From positions 17,166,743-17,230,742 of the forward strand of contig OY821772.1 in NCBI GenBank assembly GCA_963682175.1: DNA of 64,000 nucleotides. The letters are read 5' to 3'. The notes beneath the pieces were generated by a model that saw nothing but the letters and a program-made list of their open reading frames with translations, searched no databases and was not told the DNA's origin. This document shows, piece by piece, positions 1 to 12,289 of this stretch (positions are counted from its first letter, which is position 1; each line of letters begins with the position of its first letter). The position numbers were made by a program, and so were the translations under genes. This DNA comes from Triglochin maritima. Lineage: Eukaryota > Streptophyta > Magnoliopsida > Alismatales > Juncaginaceae.

Positions 1-247
1 AATTCCCAATGTTATCCAGAGCAATCATTGAGTTTGGCTAGAAATGAGTACTTTTACAAAATTTGAACGACTATCGACAGTCTCCGTCAGAAATTTCCAC
101 TAGTTGTCTTCTCATTCTACACCTGAACTAGTTCTATGTTGCCCTAAAACCAATAAATCAACTCAAATTTTTTACCATTCAAACTAGTTACATGGAAGGA
201 CAAACCCCCCGAGAATACCTTAATGGCATGGTAGCGAATCTCAGGTC

Positions 248-255
248 CATAAGAC
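248..255. repeat. 8-bp target-site duplication, left copy
   Basis: CATAAGAC lies directly outside the left terminus of the hAT element and is repeated exactly at 4553-4560 outside the right terminus. Eight base pairs is the duplication length expected of hAT transposases, so the two copies fix both ends of the insertion. Confidence 0.95.
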
Positions 256-535
256 TAGGGCTGTCAAATTCGTGTTTCGGGTCGTGTTCGTGTCGACACG
301 ACTTGACACGAATTCTTTTTCCGTCAACCCGAACACGAACACGAACACGAATTTTTTTTTTAAAATCGACCCGAACACGAACACGAAATTATACACATAA
401 ACACAAACACGAAATTAGTAACCCGAACACGACCCGAAATGACACGAATTTCTTTTCGTGTTTGTCTAATTCGTGTTTCGGATCGTGTTCGTGTCAACAC
501 GAATTGACATGAATTCTTTGTTTGTGTCAACTCAC
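256..535. repeat. hAT left terminal and subterminal repeats
   Basis: The terminus TAGGGCTGTCAAATTCGTG is followed by about 250 bp of repeated motifs such as ACCCGAACACGAA and CGTGTTCGTGTCGACACGA in both orientations. By analogy with Ac/Ds these are likely multiple transposase-binding sites; that role is inferred from family knowledge. Confidence 0.8.
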
Positions 536-864
536 AACCTAAAAACTAAATAAACTTCATATTTCATCATCACTAGCTCTTTTAAAATATAGACTAATAG
601 TCTAATACAATGAGAAATCCTAACATCCATAAACATTCAACATCAATATAAACTTTATCCAAAAGACAACAACTTCATCACAAACAATCAAACTTCCATA
701 GACAATTCATAAACCTTCTTGACCAAAAAGATAAAAACTTTCATAAACTTCATGAGTTAACATTGAACTTCCTTGCAATCATGTCACCAGACTCTCCACA
801 TTCCTTGTTATCAACCTGTGGGATGATGAGTAGAGTTATCAAAAAATATAGTAATAAATATATT
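536..864. other. Non-coding 3' part of the hAT element
   Basis: AT-rich sequence between the subterminal repeats and the transposase stop codon. I see no coding potential; it probably holds the transposase 3' untranslated region and polyadenylation signals. Confidence 0.5.
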
Positions 865-3156
865 TTATATTAAATAAAAGGATTTGAATATCCACAAACA
901 TGCTTGAGAATTCATTACTTCTTCCAATGAGTTATCAACATGAACAATTTCTTCGTCACTCATTTGAAGGACCACTACATTTTGTGTGAGTTTGTCGATA
1001 TCTTCGTCAATTTTTGGATCACCTAGTTGATAGTCATTCCAAGTTAAAACAAGTATGAATATGCAAATTCGACCAAAAGTCACCAAAAAATAACATGAAA
1101 AATAGTAGTATATTGGGATGACCTTTATCTCCAAATAGCCAATCTCGAGTGCAAATGATTGCTTCAACTGTTTCTGGCTTAAGAGAGCTACGAAACTGAT
1201 CCAAAACACGACCACCAACACTGAAGGCAGCTTCTGAAGCAACCGTTGAGACCGGAATTGCTAGGATATCACGAGCCATAGCAGCAACAATTGGATAATG
1301 ATTTTTATTTGAATTCCAAAATGCAAGGACATCCACATTATCTTGTCTACTCATCCGTGGCTCCTCTAGATAAATATCAAGTTGTGACTTCAAGGAATTT
1401 GAGTTTTCTACAAAAGCATTGTCAAATTCCTACAATCAAGAGATTAAAGTCATAAGATTAGCAAAACATAACATTTAATCATGACAAATTATTACTCTTA
1501 GAAGTAGAAAAGTTACCTTAAAAGGGAGCAATTAACGTCAAAACCTTCATACAGTGACTTGGTCCTTTTCGGGTTAGGATCTTTATCTTTGCTTGAAGAA
1601 GGCATACCACCATCAAAAGTTGCGGAGTAGTCTGAGTAAAGGCAATTTATCTTCTCATGTAGTTTGCCAACAGAATCTGAGCCATAAAGTTTCTTGTAGA
1701 TGAAGTCTACAAATTCCAACTTGTAACGAGGATCAAATATTGAAGCAATAGCTAATGTATCACTAAATTCAGCCCAATATTTCTGAAATTTCTCCCACAT
1801 CTTGGTTGCCATGGAAGACATATACTCATCTCTACTTTCCATTGCATTTTTCAATGCAGAATAACAATATATAATGACAGGAAAGTACAATGAAGAAGTT
1901 GGATACTCAGTTCCAGAAAATGTCACAGTGGCTTCATAAAAAACCTTCAAGAACTGGTGCACACTTTCAATTCTCTCCCACTCCTCACTTGATGGACATT
2001 TACTGTAGTTTGAATCAATCAATGCCAAATGTTGAAATACACGGCGGTAAAATAAAGCACTATCAAGCATAAGATATGTAGAATTCCATCTAGTTGTCAA
2101 ATCTTGACACAAACCTCTTTTACCATCGATGGAGACTAATCTGACACATTCAAGAAACTTCAGCTTTCTAACTTGAGAACCTTTTACATACTTCACACTC
2201 TCCCTTACTTTGTCAACCGAGGAGTCGATTCCCTTCAAACCATCTTGCACAATCAGATTCAGTACATGAGCGCAACATCGTAGATGAAAAAAATTACCCC
2301 CAGACAGAAGTAGTCCTTTCGAATTCAAGTCCTCTCTCAACTCAGCCACCGATACATTATTAGCACTTGCATTGTCTAAAGTAATGCCAAATATTTTTTT
2401 CTCAATACCCCATTCAAGCAACAAATTAGAAATGGCATCACATAGTACAACACCAGAGTGAGGAGGTGGGAGGTATGAAAAGTTTAAGATCCTTTTCTGC
2501 AACTTCCAACCAGCATCAATAAAATGTGCAGTCAAAGACATATATCCATCGGATGTCAGAGAACTCCATAAATCTGAAGTCAAACTTATTCGACCAGGAG
2601 TTGCATGTAACAGAGTCTGGATTCTAACCTTTTCTCGCTTATACATTTTCATGCAATTAGATTTTGCAGTATTTCTACTAATCACATGTATTTCAGGCCT
2701 CAAGTATCGGAAAATTACCCTAATTCCCTCATATTCAACAAACTGGAATGGCAAATCATGCATCACAATGGCTGACACAAGCAACTCAGTGAATTTTTCA
2801 GAATCAAATTTACTGTTATGTATCCCCAATGACTTTGAATCACTACTACCGGTACCGGCCAACAACATTTGCCCACAGTCACGAGAACTCATCCTAGGAC
2901 AAACTTTAATATGACGAGTCATGTTTCCAGTCCCAAATTTACCACTACTAATGTAAGTCGCCCCGCAAGCTTTGCATTTTGACCTTTCTACTTTGTCGGG
3001 CTGGTTAGGTAGGTCCTCAAAAAAAATCCAAACATGTGATCTCTTAGAAAATTTTCGTTTCTCTTTTTTTGTGGTGTTTGAACTTCTATTACTTGTATCT
3101 CCTTGGGGTACTTGTTCCACATTACAGTCCACTAGGTCATTTTCATCGACATTCAT
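865..3156 (-). CDS. hAT transposase, BED zinc finger plus RNase H-like core, probably three exons
   Basis: Exon 1 runs from an ATG at 3156 to about 1515. It encodes a BED zinc finger (C61, C64, H82, C86), then an RNase H-like core with the family motifs SDLWSS (D195), TLDNASANN (D261), RCCAHVLNLIVQDGL near 293 and TRWNST near 355. The hAT dimerisation segment (LDIYLEEP, then PVSTVASEAAFSVGGRVLD) lies at about 1429-1125 and the acidic C-terminus at about 1040-867. A GT-AG pair near 1125/1043 joins the last two exons in frame. The first junction is less clean: the best donor (AAG|GTAACT at 1517/1516) is out of phase with the acceptor at 1430, whereas a weak GTTAAT donor about 20 nt upstream would keep frame. 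The product would excise and reinsert this element. Family assignment is secure; activity is uncertain. Confidence 0.88.
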
Positions 3157-4359
3157 ATTAGAAATGGAAGGGTCACTGCAATTTAAATCTCAGTAAATAT
3201 CCCATTAATGAATAAAAAATATAACTGAAACTAGTCAACTAATATGCAAGTCGGAGTAATAGTAACAAATGAAATTCAAACGCCCACATGAACAAAAGTC
3301 CTGAAGAATTTACTTCCCAAAATAAAACTAGAAAAAAAGTATTGACATAATAACAAACACCCATCTGGAACTTTTATAAAAATAAAAATAAATCAACAAG
3401 CAAAAAATAATCCACTGAAATCTAAGCATCCAAATGATCAAAGTTGCATCAGGCAACATAAATTATTGACTTCCTAAATCAGTAATTTTTTACAAAAATA
3501 AACACATAAAAAGATACCAACTTTTTACATAAATATCTACAGAAGATCTACCACACCAACTCTTCCTTATTTCACCAACATCCAACAAAAATAAGATCAT
3601 GAAATCTAAACACCAACATAAACAAAACCACTTCAAGATCAGATTTTGCACCATTAAAAAAAGAAGGCATCTAGAAAACAACCACCAAATCGAAAGTTTC
3701 CATAAAAAAACACCAAGAAATCTAAGCACCACCAAATGGACCAACACCAACATGTCAAACTCAGAACTATAAAACCCATGTTTCAGATTCCAACAAAAAC
3801 CACTAAAACCAAAGATCAGACAGACATGGCTTGGAGAGGAGTTGCACAAGACAAGATCAGACAGACCAAAGAGACCAAAAACCAAAGATCTGGTGATCTC
3901 TGGGAGAAGATGAGAGGTGGTAGATAGGCTTTGGGTTGCAGAGCACTTACACTATATATATATATATTATATGAAAAATCGTTTTAAAAAACAACATACA
4001 TTTTTCAACAGCCTTCACCAAATCCGAGCATGCATTTAAGAGGTTAGATGGTGGTGTAGTTCGAACCTGAAAGGGACACGAGAGTGAGCGAGAGTATATG
4101 GCGAGGACGACAAGAGGAGAGGACGCCGGCGGCAAGGGAGGCGAGAGGAGAGGGTGAGGCTGGCAAAGACAGAAACAGGAGACCGCGAGGACTACGATGA
4201 TGGAGAGAGGAGATGACGAGGACGGGGAGAAGAGATGGTGAGGACGATGACGAGGACAGCGGGGGTTTCTCTGTTGGAGGCGGCTGGAGGAGTGGAGATG
4301 ATGTTTGTTTTAGACTTGAGTTAGGGTTAGGAATTTAGGGTTTTTTAGTTTTTATTTGA
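3157..4359. other. 5' region of the hAT element upstream of the transposase
   Basis: About 1.2 kb between the transposase start and the right subterminal repeats. It is A-rich to about 3930, then strongly GA-rich (purine-biased on the plus strand) at roughly 4070-4300. It presumably contains the promoter and leader. The small open frames here have no recognisable similarity and no supporting features. Confidence 0.5.
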
Positions 4360-4552
4360 ATTCGGGTAATTCGTGTCAACACGAATTATACGAAACCCAA
4401 AATATATCAACCCGAACCCGACCCGAATTACAATTCGTAGTGTTCGTGTCGACCCGAATTCGACACGAACCCGAAATAAGTCAACCCGAACCCGAAATTT
4501 CATGTCGTGTTCGGGTTCGAATTTCGTGTCGTGACACGAATTGACAGCCCTA
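4360..4552. repeat. hAT right subterminal and terminal repeats
   Basis: Dense ACCCGAA/CACGAA motifs in both orientations lead to the right terminus TTGACAGCCCTA, the inverted counterpart of the left end. The adjoining 4553-4560 is the second CATAAGAC target duplication. Confidence 0.85.
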
Positions 4553-4829
4553 CATAAGACCATAACCGAGAGGCAAACCAACTAGTCAGAGACCGTTCAT
4601 AAACCCAAGAAAGTTATCATCGAGCAAGGTCCAATTGTTTGAATCTAATCGTTATGCCTCTTTTTGGCCGTCTGAAAATCTACTAAGGGGTTTGATTTTG
4701 AGTTTCCTTATTCTATTCATTCTACACACCAAAATCTTACTTCCCCACACATTTCATTCCTTTTACCAACGAATTTCACTACTTTTAAAACTTCAAAACC
4801 ATTACAATCTCTCATTCACTTGTTCTCAA

Positions 4830-5238
4830 ATGTCTCCAAAAGATAGAGATGCCGCCACCCCTGAGCCTACTCACAAGCAACCCGCACGGAAGGTTCCGAC
4901 AAAAAATATTGTGACATCCTTATCCAAAAAATCTTGTGTTAATGAAGAACCCGTTATGTCTGGAGGACCAATTTCTCAACTCTGATTTACAAAAGAAATT
5001 ATATTCTTTTGGGACACCAAAGTTCAATATCGAACGTCAAGTCATTCTCGAGGATCTTGCAAAGTATAATTTGGCTCCCTACCTCAAAGCCAACCATCTC
5101 ACCACCTATCTATGCCAATTTCCACTGCAAAAGTTCTACCCAGAGTACATCAAATACTTCTATGCCAAACTACAAGCAGATTTTGACACCAACTTCATGG
5201 AAGAACCAAAGCCCACAACCAAGCTTGGATCGAGTTGA
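4830..5238 (+). pseudogene. Fragment of a plant mobile-element protein (gag-like/putative plant transposon domain), frameshifted
   Basis: A start at 4830 opens a frame rich in K, P and T that stops at 4985. A second frame overlapping it from about 4936 continues to 5238 with segments such as KYNLAPYLKANHLTTYLC and FYPEYIKYFYAKLQADFDT. This wording (a short helix, then a tyrosine-rich YPEYVKxFYA-like motif) resembles the N-terminal putative plant transposon protein domain common in degenerate plant mobile elements. The change of frame near 4940-4985 and the early stop mark it as broken. I see no accompanying enzymatic domain. The assignment comes from recalled family appearance only. Confidence 0.4.
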
Positions 5239-5718
5239 CGAACCACATCACCACCACTCTTATTTGAAACCATTGCACCCTCGGGTTGATCTCAACGCAC
5301 TTTGACTTGGTATACACATGTTTGCTCTCCATGTACTTCGCTCTATGCACTTTGCTTATTCTTTAAGCACTTTTCTGACATCCCAATTTGAAATAATATA
5401 TGGATTTTTTTTCAAAATATATATGTCACAAATAATTCAAGATATATTTATATAATGCCAATTATATAAGGAAAATAAACAATCATAATTGCATTTCTAA
5501 CATAGAGTTAAATGAAGCATAAACGACCTAAAATATTGATTGCCTTTACCTGGTTCAAGTATACAGAATATGGTCAATTGATGTCTGTCGTGAAACATTC
5601 CTAGAATGCAGTTCAATATCATTAATTGTAGTTCAATAACTACCATAAACTTTTCAATATCATTCATTTCAATTCATAAGGAAATCACCTAGACCACCCC
5701 ACCATCGGCACCTACGAC
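5239..5718. other. No gene seen
   Basis: AT-rich sequence with no convincing reading frame, RNA gene or repeat terminus. Confidence 0.5.
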
Positions 5719-5935
5719 TAGGGGTGAGCAGAAAAAATTGAATAACCGGATAACCGTATTTCCGATCCGCTATCCAGTTTATTAAATCTGAATAATCGGA
5801 TACCCGATCTTAATATTTCGATCGGGTATCTAATCCGCTTTTCTACACACATTTTCGGATCGGATTCAGATTAGAGTTTGGAAAAATTCAGATACCCGAA
5901 TCCGAATTCTGACCCAACCATTAGATCTCCTAATT
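5719..5935. mobile_element. Lone hAT-like terminus with subterminal repeats
   Basis: TAGGGGTGAGCA at 5719 has the form of a plant hAT end. It is followed by about 200 bp rich in CGGAT/ATCCG motifs in both orientations (GGATAACCG, GGATACCCGAT, CGGATCGGATTC), the usual subterminal pattern. I did not find the opposite terminus (TGCTCACCCCTA) in the window, so this is a truncated element or a solo end. It is unrelated in sequence to the hAT element at 256-4552. Confidence 0.5.
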
Positions 5936-8900
5936 TCTAATCTCATTCATTCATTTCCAAACCATCCTCCATCTGGTTCCTTCGATTTCCCAAACCCTAA
6001 ACCAACCTCATCAGCAACCGCCTCCTCAAGCGGCGCCAACCATGCGTCACCACCACTGCGAAACGTCGTATTCACCTCCTTTAGAGTACCTCTACCACAC
6101 CCACTCTGGCAAATCCGAAACCTTGACCATCCGTTATAGTTTTTGGAAGAAGGTTAGATCGATCTCTTACTTTTGCAATGAAAAGATTTTTTTGGGACAT
6201 TTTTAGAACTTTACTTTTCCCCTTTCTGTTACCTTAGGAAATGTTAAAAGCTTTTCATATTCATCTCTTATTTTCCTTTTTGACGTTTGTAATTCCGAAA
6301 AAAAAATGTAGAACTTTATTTCTATCCTTTCCGTTGCGTTAGAGTTTCTAAAAAAAGTTTTAGATGGATTTTCTCATATTTTTTACAACTTCCCTTTACC
6401 AGATTTCCAAGAGCAATATATTGTTGCGCTTTTATTGTTGTGGGTGGTTTTTAAATTAATATGCATTGCATTATTATCTTTGTTCTATTTGTAGTAGGAT
6501 ATTGGATGGAGAATGTTATGTTTCAACAACTAAGTCTGAATGCAACTATCCAATTGTTCAAGTCTTCCCAGTGAAGAAAAAGTGCACCTTGGAGGTTGGT
6601 TTTACTTATTAAATTTGAAAATTTGAAGCCCATTCATGAAGAATTACCCTACCGCTTTCAATGGTGACGAATGTCAAGTGACAAAATGAGGTTGTGTTCA
6701 CATCACTTCATATTTGGTTTGTTTGAAATTGAATGTTATTTGTGGTAAGCTTGACATTAAATGTGTTTCTTATAGTTTTTTGTTTTTCGGATTCGACCAC
6801 TTTAAGGTCGAGTTCGTATTATTTCCTACGGTGTTATTTTTCCAATCATATGGTTGGAATCATTAAAATATCCTTCAGTTACTTAACTACTTTCGTTTTT
6901 TTTAAGTCCAATTTACTCTTCCTAGAATTTAATGTTTAAATATTATTCTTGGCATTGTTTTGTTTAAAATACTTCCGAGACCATATGATTCCCATTGGAA
7001 AACTTTTTTTTAAAAACAACATTCAGGTTTGATTGTTGTAGTCATACAGTTTGGTGTTTTTATTCTTACATCTAATTTCTTGCTTTGCCCCCACCTCTTT
7101 TGTATATCCTCATTCACTTGTGCATATTGAAGTCGTGTTTGCATTTTTCCTATGAAAAAGATGTGTTATCTTTTGTTCATACTTTTCTTGAGTTTGCTTT
7201 GTTTGAACATTAGTAGACTCGGGCCTCATTATCCCCATGACTGAATTTGTAATTTTTTTTCAATGTTTTGTTTTTCCAAATCACGTAAAATGGTCTAAGC
7301 TCAATAGTAAATTTGTTTCGTATTTGTTTCCATTTATTTCCTTAAGATTTAACTTTTGTTGTTTATTTTGGGTTTGTGGGTCACGCTAATGTTTATGCGT
7401 TTTCTATGAAAGGTATATGTTGTTTTTGTTCATCTATTTTAATTCTAATTGTAGGTTTTAAAGTGTGTTTTATGCAGTTCATTTTCTGAATAAATAACCA
7501 ATATGTTAGCATTGAAGTTTGGTTTGGTTTCTTTGAAAAGGTATTAAGGATTCTTTCTATTAGTTATTTTGTTTTATTGGGATGCATCTGACTTTAAAAA
7601 AAATCCGAGTATTGAAATATTGTCATGTGGTGTTTTATTACTTCATTAGTTCATTATCCCAACTTCACGTTGTATGAATACATGCTTTTAGACTTTCTAG
7701 ATACAAGTTTCATTTGATAAAATATTGACTTTATTTACTTGCATAGGAAATGTCATTGTATTGCATTAAATTATGCCTAAAAAGACAACCATTTCTTTAG
7801 GTCATCAAGAATCGCAATGTTGTGAATTGTGATGTCATAGACCAAATTAAATTTTATTGTTGTAGGTTATTACTCAATATTGGCCCAAACTGTTGTCATT
7901 GGTTTCTTCGTTCTCCACTGTGACAATCCGAAATGGTAGGTTTTTCATGCTAAGCTTTAAATCTACTCATTTTAATGTTTTAGATATCCAAGTTCCTTCT
8001 TCTTGGGCTCATTTCAGGTTCCATTCCAATGTCTTTTTATAGGTAATAGGTTATTTTAATAGTGTATGTGCTTCCTAAGGTGCTTTGTTAGGTTTTGGTG
8101 TTCTACTTTGCTTACATTTAATTTATTTCTTTACTGATGCATTCTGTATTGTTTTTTGGTGTATTGCCAAAGATGCCATATATAGTGTTATAGTGCCTTT
8201 TTTGCAACTGAAATGTTCCATTTCTCAAACTGTGATTGAGTTGCAAACTCCTTTAAAAGTGAACTGGAAGTTTGATTACAGAGTAGAAAATCACATAAGT
8301 GCCAATTGTTGTTTTGTTGTTGTGATCCAAGAAATTTTAACTTTATCCACATACAAAATTTTAACCACCACTTAGATTTTACGATATGCCCCCTCACATT
8401 AAAGGCTTTCAAACTAAACAATAGAAAATGATATTATAGTAACAAAGTTCGTATAAAAGGTTAGGTTACATACCTCATGGAGATAAGACCCTTCTAGTTC
8501 TGCATCTTGCAGCTTTACGTGCGGCATTGATGTGATTTAACTTGATAGTTTCCTTCATATTTCGTGTCCGTAATTGTCTTCTTAAGTGATTTATGTCCAA
8601 ATGTTGTAAATAGTGGTAGACTTGCAGAAGTGGATTGGTTAATTTAAAAATACCTAGCTTTGTGTTCTCTAAATACTTAGTGTGACTGCTTAGCAGTGGC
8701 AGAAATGGTTAGACGAAATAGTCAATGAGGCATGTATATGTGATAAATGTTGATAAAGTTGCAACACTAGGTTGTTATTCCTGATTCTAGCTTCAAATCT
8801 ATCTTAATTGATATTTATATACCACTTATTGTTTCCTTCACGTAATATTAACCTTTTAGTCACAGTCGAAATGGAGGTTCAGCCTAAAAAAGAGCCTACA

Positions 8901-10858
8901 TAGCAAAGGTTAGGGGAGGCAACCGTAAGCATGTTGCATAGGATTCTTGGGGTGATATTTTTCAATTGATTTTATTTTTTCATGTGGCATATGCGTCAGT
9001 AATTTTCTACCACAAGTGACTTTATAATATTATTTACTTTTTTGTGTTAACAAGAATTTCAAATTTGAAGACTACTACATATAGATCAAGAGATGTAAAA
9101 TACCAAAAAAGATGACTTTGTTAATTTCTCACATATGTTAGTTAGTACACACTACAAAAGCTCCAATGACTTCTCTAATTGTTCTATTGTGATTGTTAGT
9201 GAACAATTGCTTTGTAGTTAGGTTCTTGCTTCCTACTTGGTTTAATATTTTGTAATTTTATTTTGTCTTTAAGCCTTGGTCCATCGATTATCTCAATGTG
9301 TCACCATCATCTCCATAACTGGCCGGACAAGGGGTTTCTACCACAATGGTCCATCGGCTATCTCTATATTTGTGACATTGGAGTTTTTTTTGTGGTTTAA
9401 TTGGTGTTTTTTATATGCCCTCGGAAATAATTCTACCACACGTTTACTTCGTTTTTTGTTTGTAACAAACAAGTTGATGTATCTATTCTCTTTTATCTTA
9501 CTTACAGACTTGCAGTTGTGGGTCTTTCACCATTCCACTTATGTTATGGCCTTATGGGGTTATAGTATTCTACAAGGATGTATTATGGTTGTCAGATGTA
9601 ATGTATGTCTTGAGATTAGTGAATAAGTCAAGATATTGTGTTTTGGTTCGTGTTCAATTAAGACCTCTTCACATAATGTCATATTAGTTTTCAGAATATG
9701 TTTAGTTTTTCTCCTTCTGAAATTTGATTATTTTTTAGGTTGTTTCTCATTCTGACAGACTATTTATACAGATCTTTATAGCGTAATTCTTCAAACAACA
9801 AACTACATTGTCGTAGGGGTGGAGCAGTGGAGCTCGAACTTCCTACAGGTATGACGTAGCTTCTTCTTGACGGCGTTGACGGACCGGGTCTTTTGTCTAA
9901 ATTATGTATTAACCATTGAATGTGATTGCAGTTGTCATTGCATGTGAATAGTTGATTTCTTCAATCATAAATATTGAACTTCAATTCTAGCAAGACTGTT
10001 GATTTATGCACCATGATATTTTATTTTATTTAAATTGCATATTCTCTCTCAATTTTGTCATCAATTATTTTTTGTTCGATGCATCTTCAAGTAAGAGAAC
10101 AATGCCCACACAAGTTGAACCTTTATAGATACAACTAATCCAAGTAGGTTTAGTGTTTATCACTACTCAAGATTGCTTTGTCTTCATTATCAATTCAAAC
10201 TTTTTGGACAATCGTTTACTCTTGCAGCTTAGAATCTGTCATAAGGCTATATTCTTTAGCTGGACATTGTTATGAAATTGGTTGCGTTCCGTTATCTTAT
10301 TATTATCTTTACATTTATTTTAGGAACCCATTCCTCTTAACCATTGGTTGTCAAACAATAAACATATGGTTTATAACACTAATAGAGCATGATGAGGTGT
10401 TGTATCTTGAAATTAAGTTCATATTGAAGTAAATTAGATACTGATATTCAGTTTCAAATGTCCACAAATAAAAATACGCACATGATGATATTTAAGCGAC
10501 AAGGATACATATATTTACTTATTTTACATTCCATTAATCCAAAAATATGATAGAAATTGGAATGGGGTTTAGGCCTACTTATCTATTTCTATTTGACCAC
10601 TAATGTATACATAATCAATTTTATTCATATTTACATTTATATTTTAGAAACTATTTTATACATAAGAAACATGTATTTGCTTCATGTAATATGATTCATA
10701 TTTATCGAAATTGATCCCACCACACTTACAGAAAAAGGAAGAGTTGGCTCATTGGTTTATACAATATGTTCGATGTGACATTTATATTCAACACTACTTA
10801 AATACAAATTCATGATGTAACTTCCAACTCACTTATTTTTTTCATCTTTATATTCCAG
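5936..10858. other. Eroded AT-rich region, possible gene relics, no callable gene
   Basis: The stretch is mostly T-rich with intron-like texture. Short islands look exon-like, for example GC-richer sequence with an ATG near 6041 and short open pieces near 6500-6600 and 8870-8920. None can be joined into a recognisable protein. It may be the 5' half of the dead RPA-like gene at 10859-11743, but that is inference. Confidence 0.35.
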
Positions 10859-11743
10859 GTTCAATACTACATACTCTTCAGATTAAGTGGAGAAATGGGC
10901 ATTATTTAAATATAGTGCCAACCCGTTGCATATTAATGAGACAACTAAGTCAAGAATTATTAATAGATATGCTGGCAAGTTGTACTACATTTTCTGAAAA
11001 GGTAAACCTTACCGATTTAGATTACTTGGTATACAAATACAACCATAAACCATTACTAATTTTGTTTCCTTTTTTTGTAGGCATCAACTTTCCTGGTCAT
11101 TGGAACAATAACCGTGATATATACAACAAATGACTTATGATATCAAGCATGTCCAAAGTATAGCTCAACATTTAAGCTTGCAGATAATTGTTTGAATTGC
11201 AATAACTGCAATGAACATGCACGAACCTGTGTCCCAAGGTAACCACTAATTGAAGAAAACATTGTCATAATTTAAAAAAAAGATGTTTGATATCACCTAA
11301 TGTATCATAGGGCAAAAGTAAACTTACAAGTCACTGATAGCACAAGTCAAATTGATGTAACCGTATTTGGCAAAGATAACATCACTTTTGCAAATTTTAA
11401 CCAAGGTAACACACCAAGGTTAATATTTAAGCAACTAAAATATTTTTGATTTGAGATTCGAATGACCTCTCAATCGATTTCTCTACTAACTTTATTGTTC
11501 AGAGTCATTATGATGCATCGTTTTGTATTCCATAATAACCTTACCCGTTATTTTATCAAAATGATATTATTATCTTCTTTTTTAGATACATGAAAACAAC
11601 TTTGAAGAGATGAAAGATATTATTGAGGTAAAGCTATGGAAGTACTCATTTACTATCAAAGTGACAACAAAAAATCGCAAATATGTCTTAACTCAAAGCT
11701 TCACTGCATTCAGTGTCCATGAAGTGGAAGAGACATTGGGGTA
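10859..11743 (+). pseudogene. RPA70-like single-strand DNA-binding protein, C-terminal part, degenerate
   Basis: Four exon-like blocks bounded by GT-AG sites (about 10859-11001, 11081-11238, 11311-11405, 11586-11743) read through in consistent phase. Block 2 resembles the RPA large-subunit zinc-ribbon region: an FLVIGTIT-like strand, then ACPK, then CLNCNNCNEHARTCVP. An in-frame TGA sits where the family usually has tryptophan just before the ribbon, and the second cysteine of the first pair is tyrosine. Block 3 continues as an OB-fold strand pair (AKVNLQVTDSTSQIDVTVFG) and block 4 ends with KYVLTQSFTAFSV. RPA-like genes are often carried by plant Helitrons, but no Helitron terminus was found. 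It is non-functional as read. Confidence 0.6.
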
Positions 11744-12289
11744 GACAACCCCGACAAGATAGATGTAAGCCTATTGTACCTTGACTTGACTTGCTATGGT
11801 TGCGACACATATTTTGCTTTTATGCTATTGTAATGTAATTCGGGTGGACTCATTAGAGCCATAAATGGTAAACTTTTAGAACACTGGTCAAGTTAACCAT
11901 CAACTTTTCAAAAAATAACTCAGTCGAATTTATGGATTGTGATATAAATTAATCAATTTGATTGGTAATCTTCACCGTCAAATCTCAATATAAATATAAT
12001 TGAAAAAAATTCAACAATGTAACATGTGGTTTGATGTGAATGCATGCTAACATGGCTCAAGACAGAGTGAAAGTCAACTACTAAGAATTTTATTCTTTCG
12101 CGAAGCTTCAATGTTCTTTGCTAGCTCTAGCAGAAATGGCAATAGTAGTCCCCTCCCTAGATGCCTTGCCAGCAGTTTGGATTCATCAAGCGTTCTTGCT
12201 TGAGTAATGTGTACCACGTGTGCTTAATATAGATATGTGAAATACATCAACAACACAATTAAGTTAGGTACTAACTTGCGTTGGGTTTT
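11744..12289. other. No gene seen
   Basis: AT-rich sequence after the RPA-like relic. No open frame, repeat end or RNA gene is supported. Confidence 0.45.

Larger units (their letters stand above)
256..4552 (-). mobile_element. Complete hAT (Ac-like) DNA transposon, 4297 bp
   Basis: Both termini read TAGGGCTGTCAA inward (256 onward; reverse complement ending at 4552) and are flanked by the perfect 8-bp duplication CATAAGAC. The inside carries a BED zinc-finger hAT transposase on the minus strand with the characteristic C-terminal dimerisation segment. Both subterminal regions are packed with short CACGAA/ACCCGAA-type motifs. Complete ends, exact duplication and a long open transposase exon suggest a fairly recent insertion. 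Whether it is still autonomous depends on how the first intron is spliced (see the transposase entry). Confidence 0.93.

Noticed and set aside
3490..3885. 131-codon hydrophobic minus-strand frame
   Set aside because: Located in A-rich non-coding sequence of the hAT element; T-rich codons give hydrophobic residues by chance.
9276..9626. 116-codon plus-strand frame
   Set aside because: T-rich intron-like sequence with no conserved motif and no link to the neighbouring RPA-like blocks.
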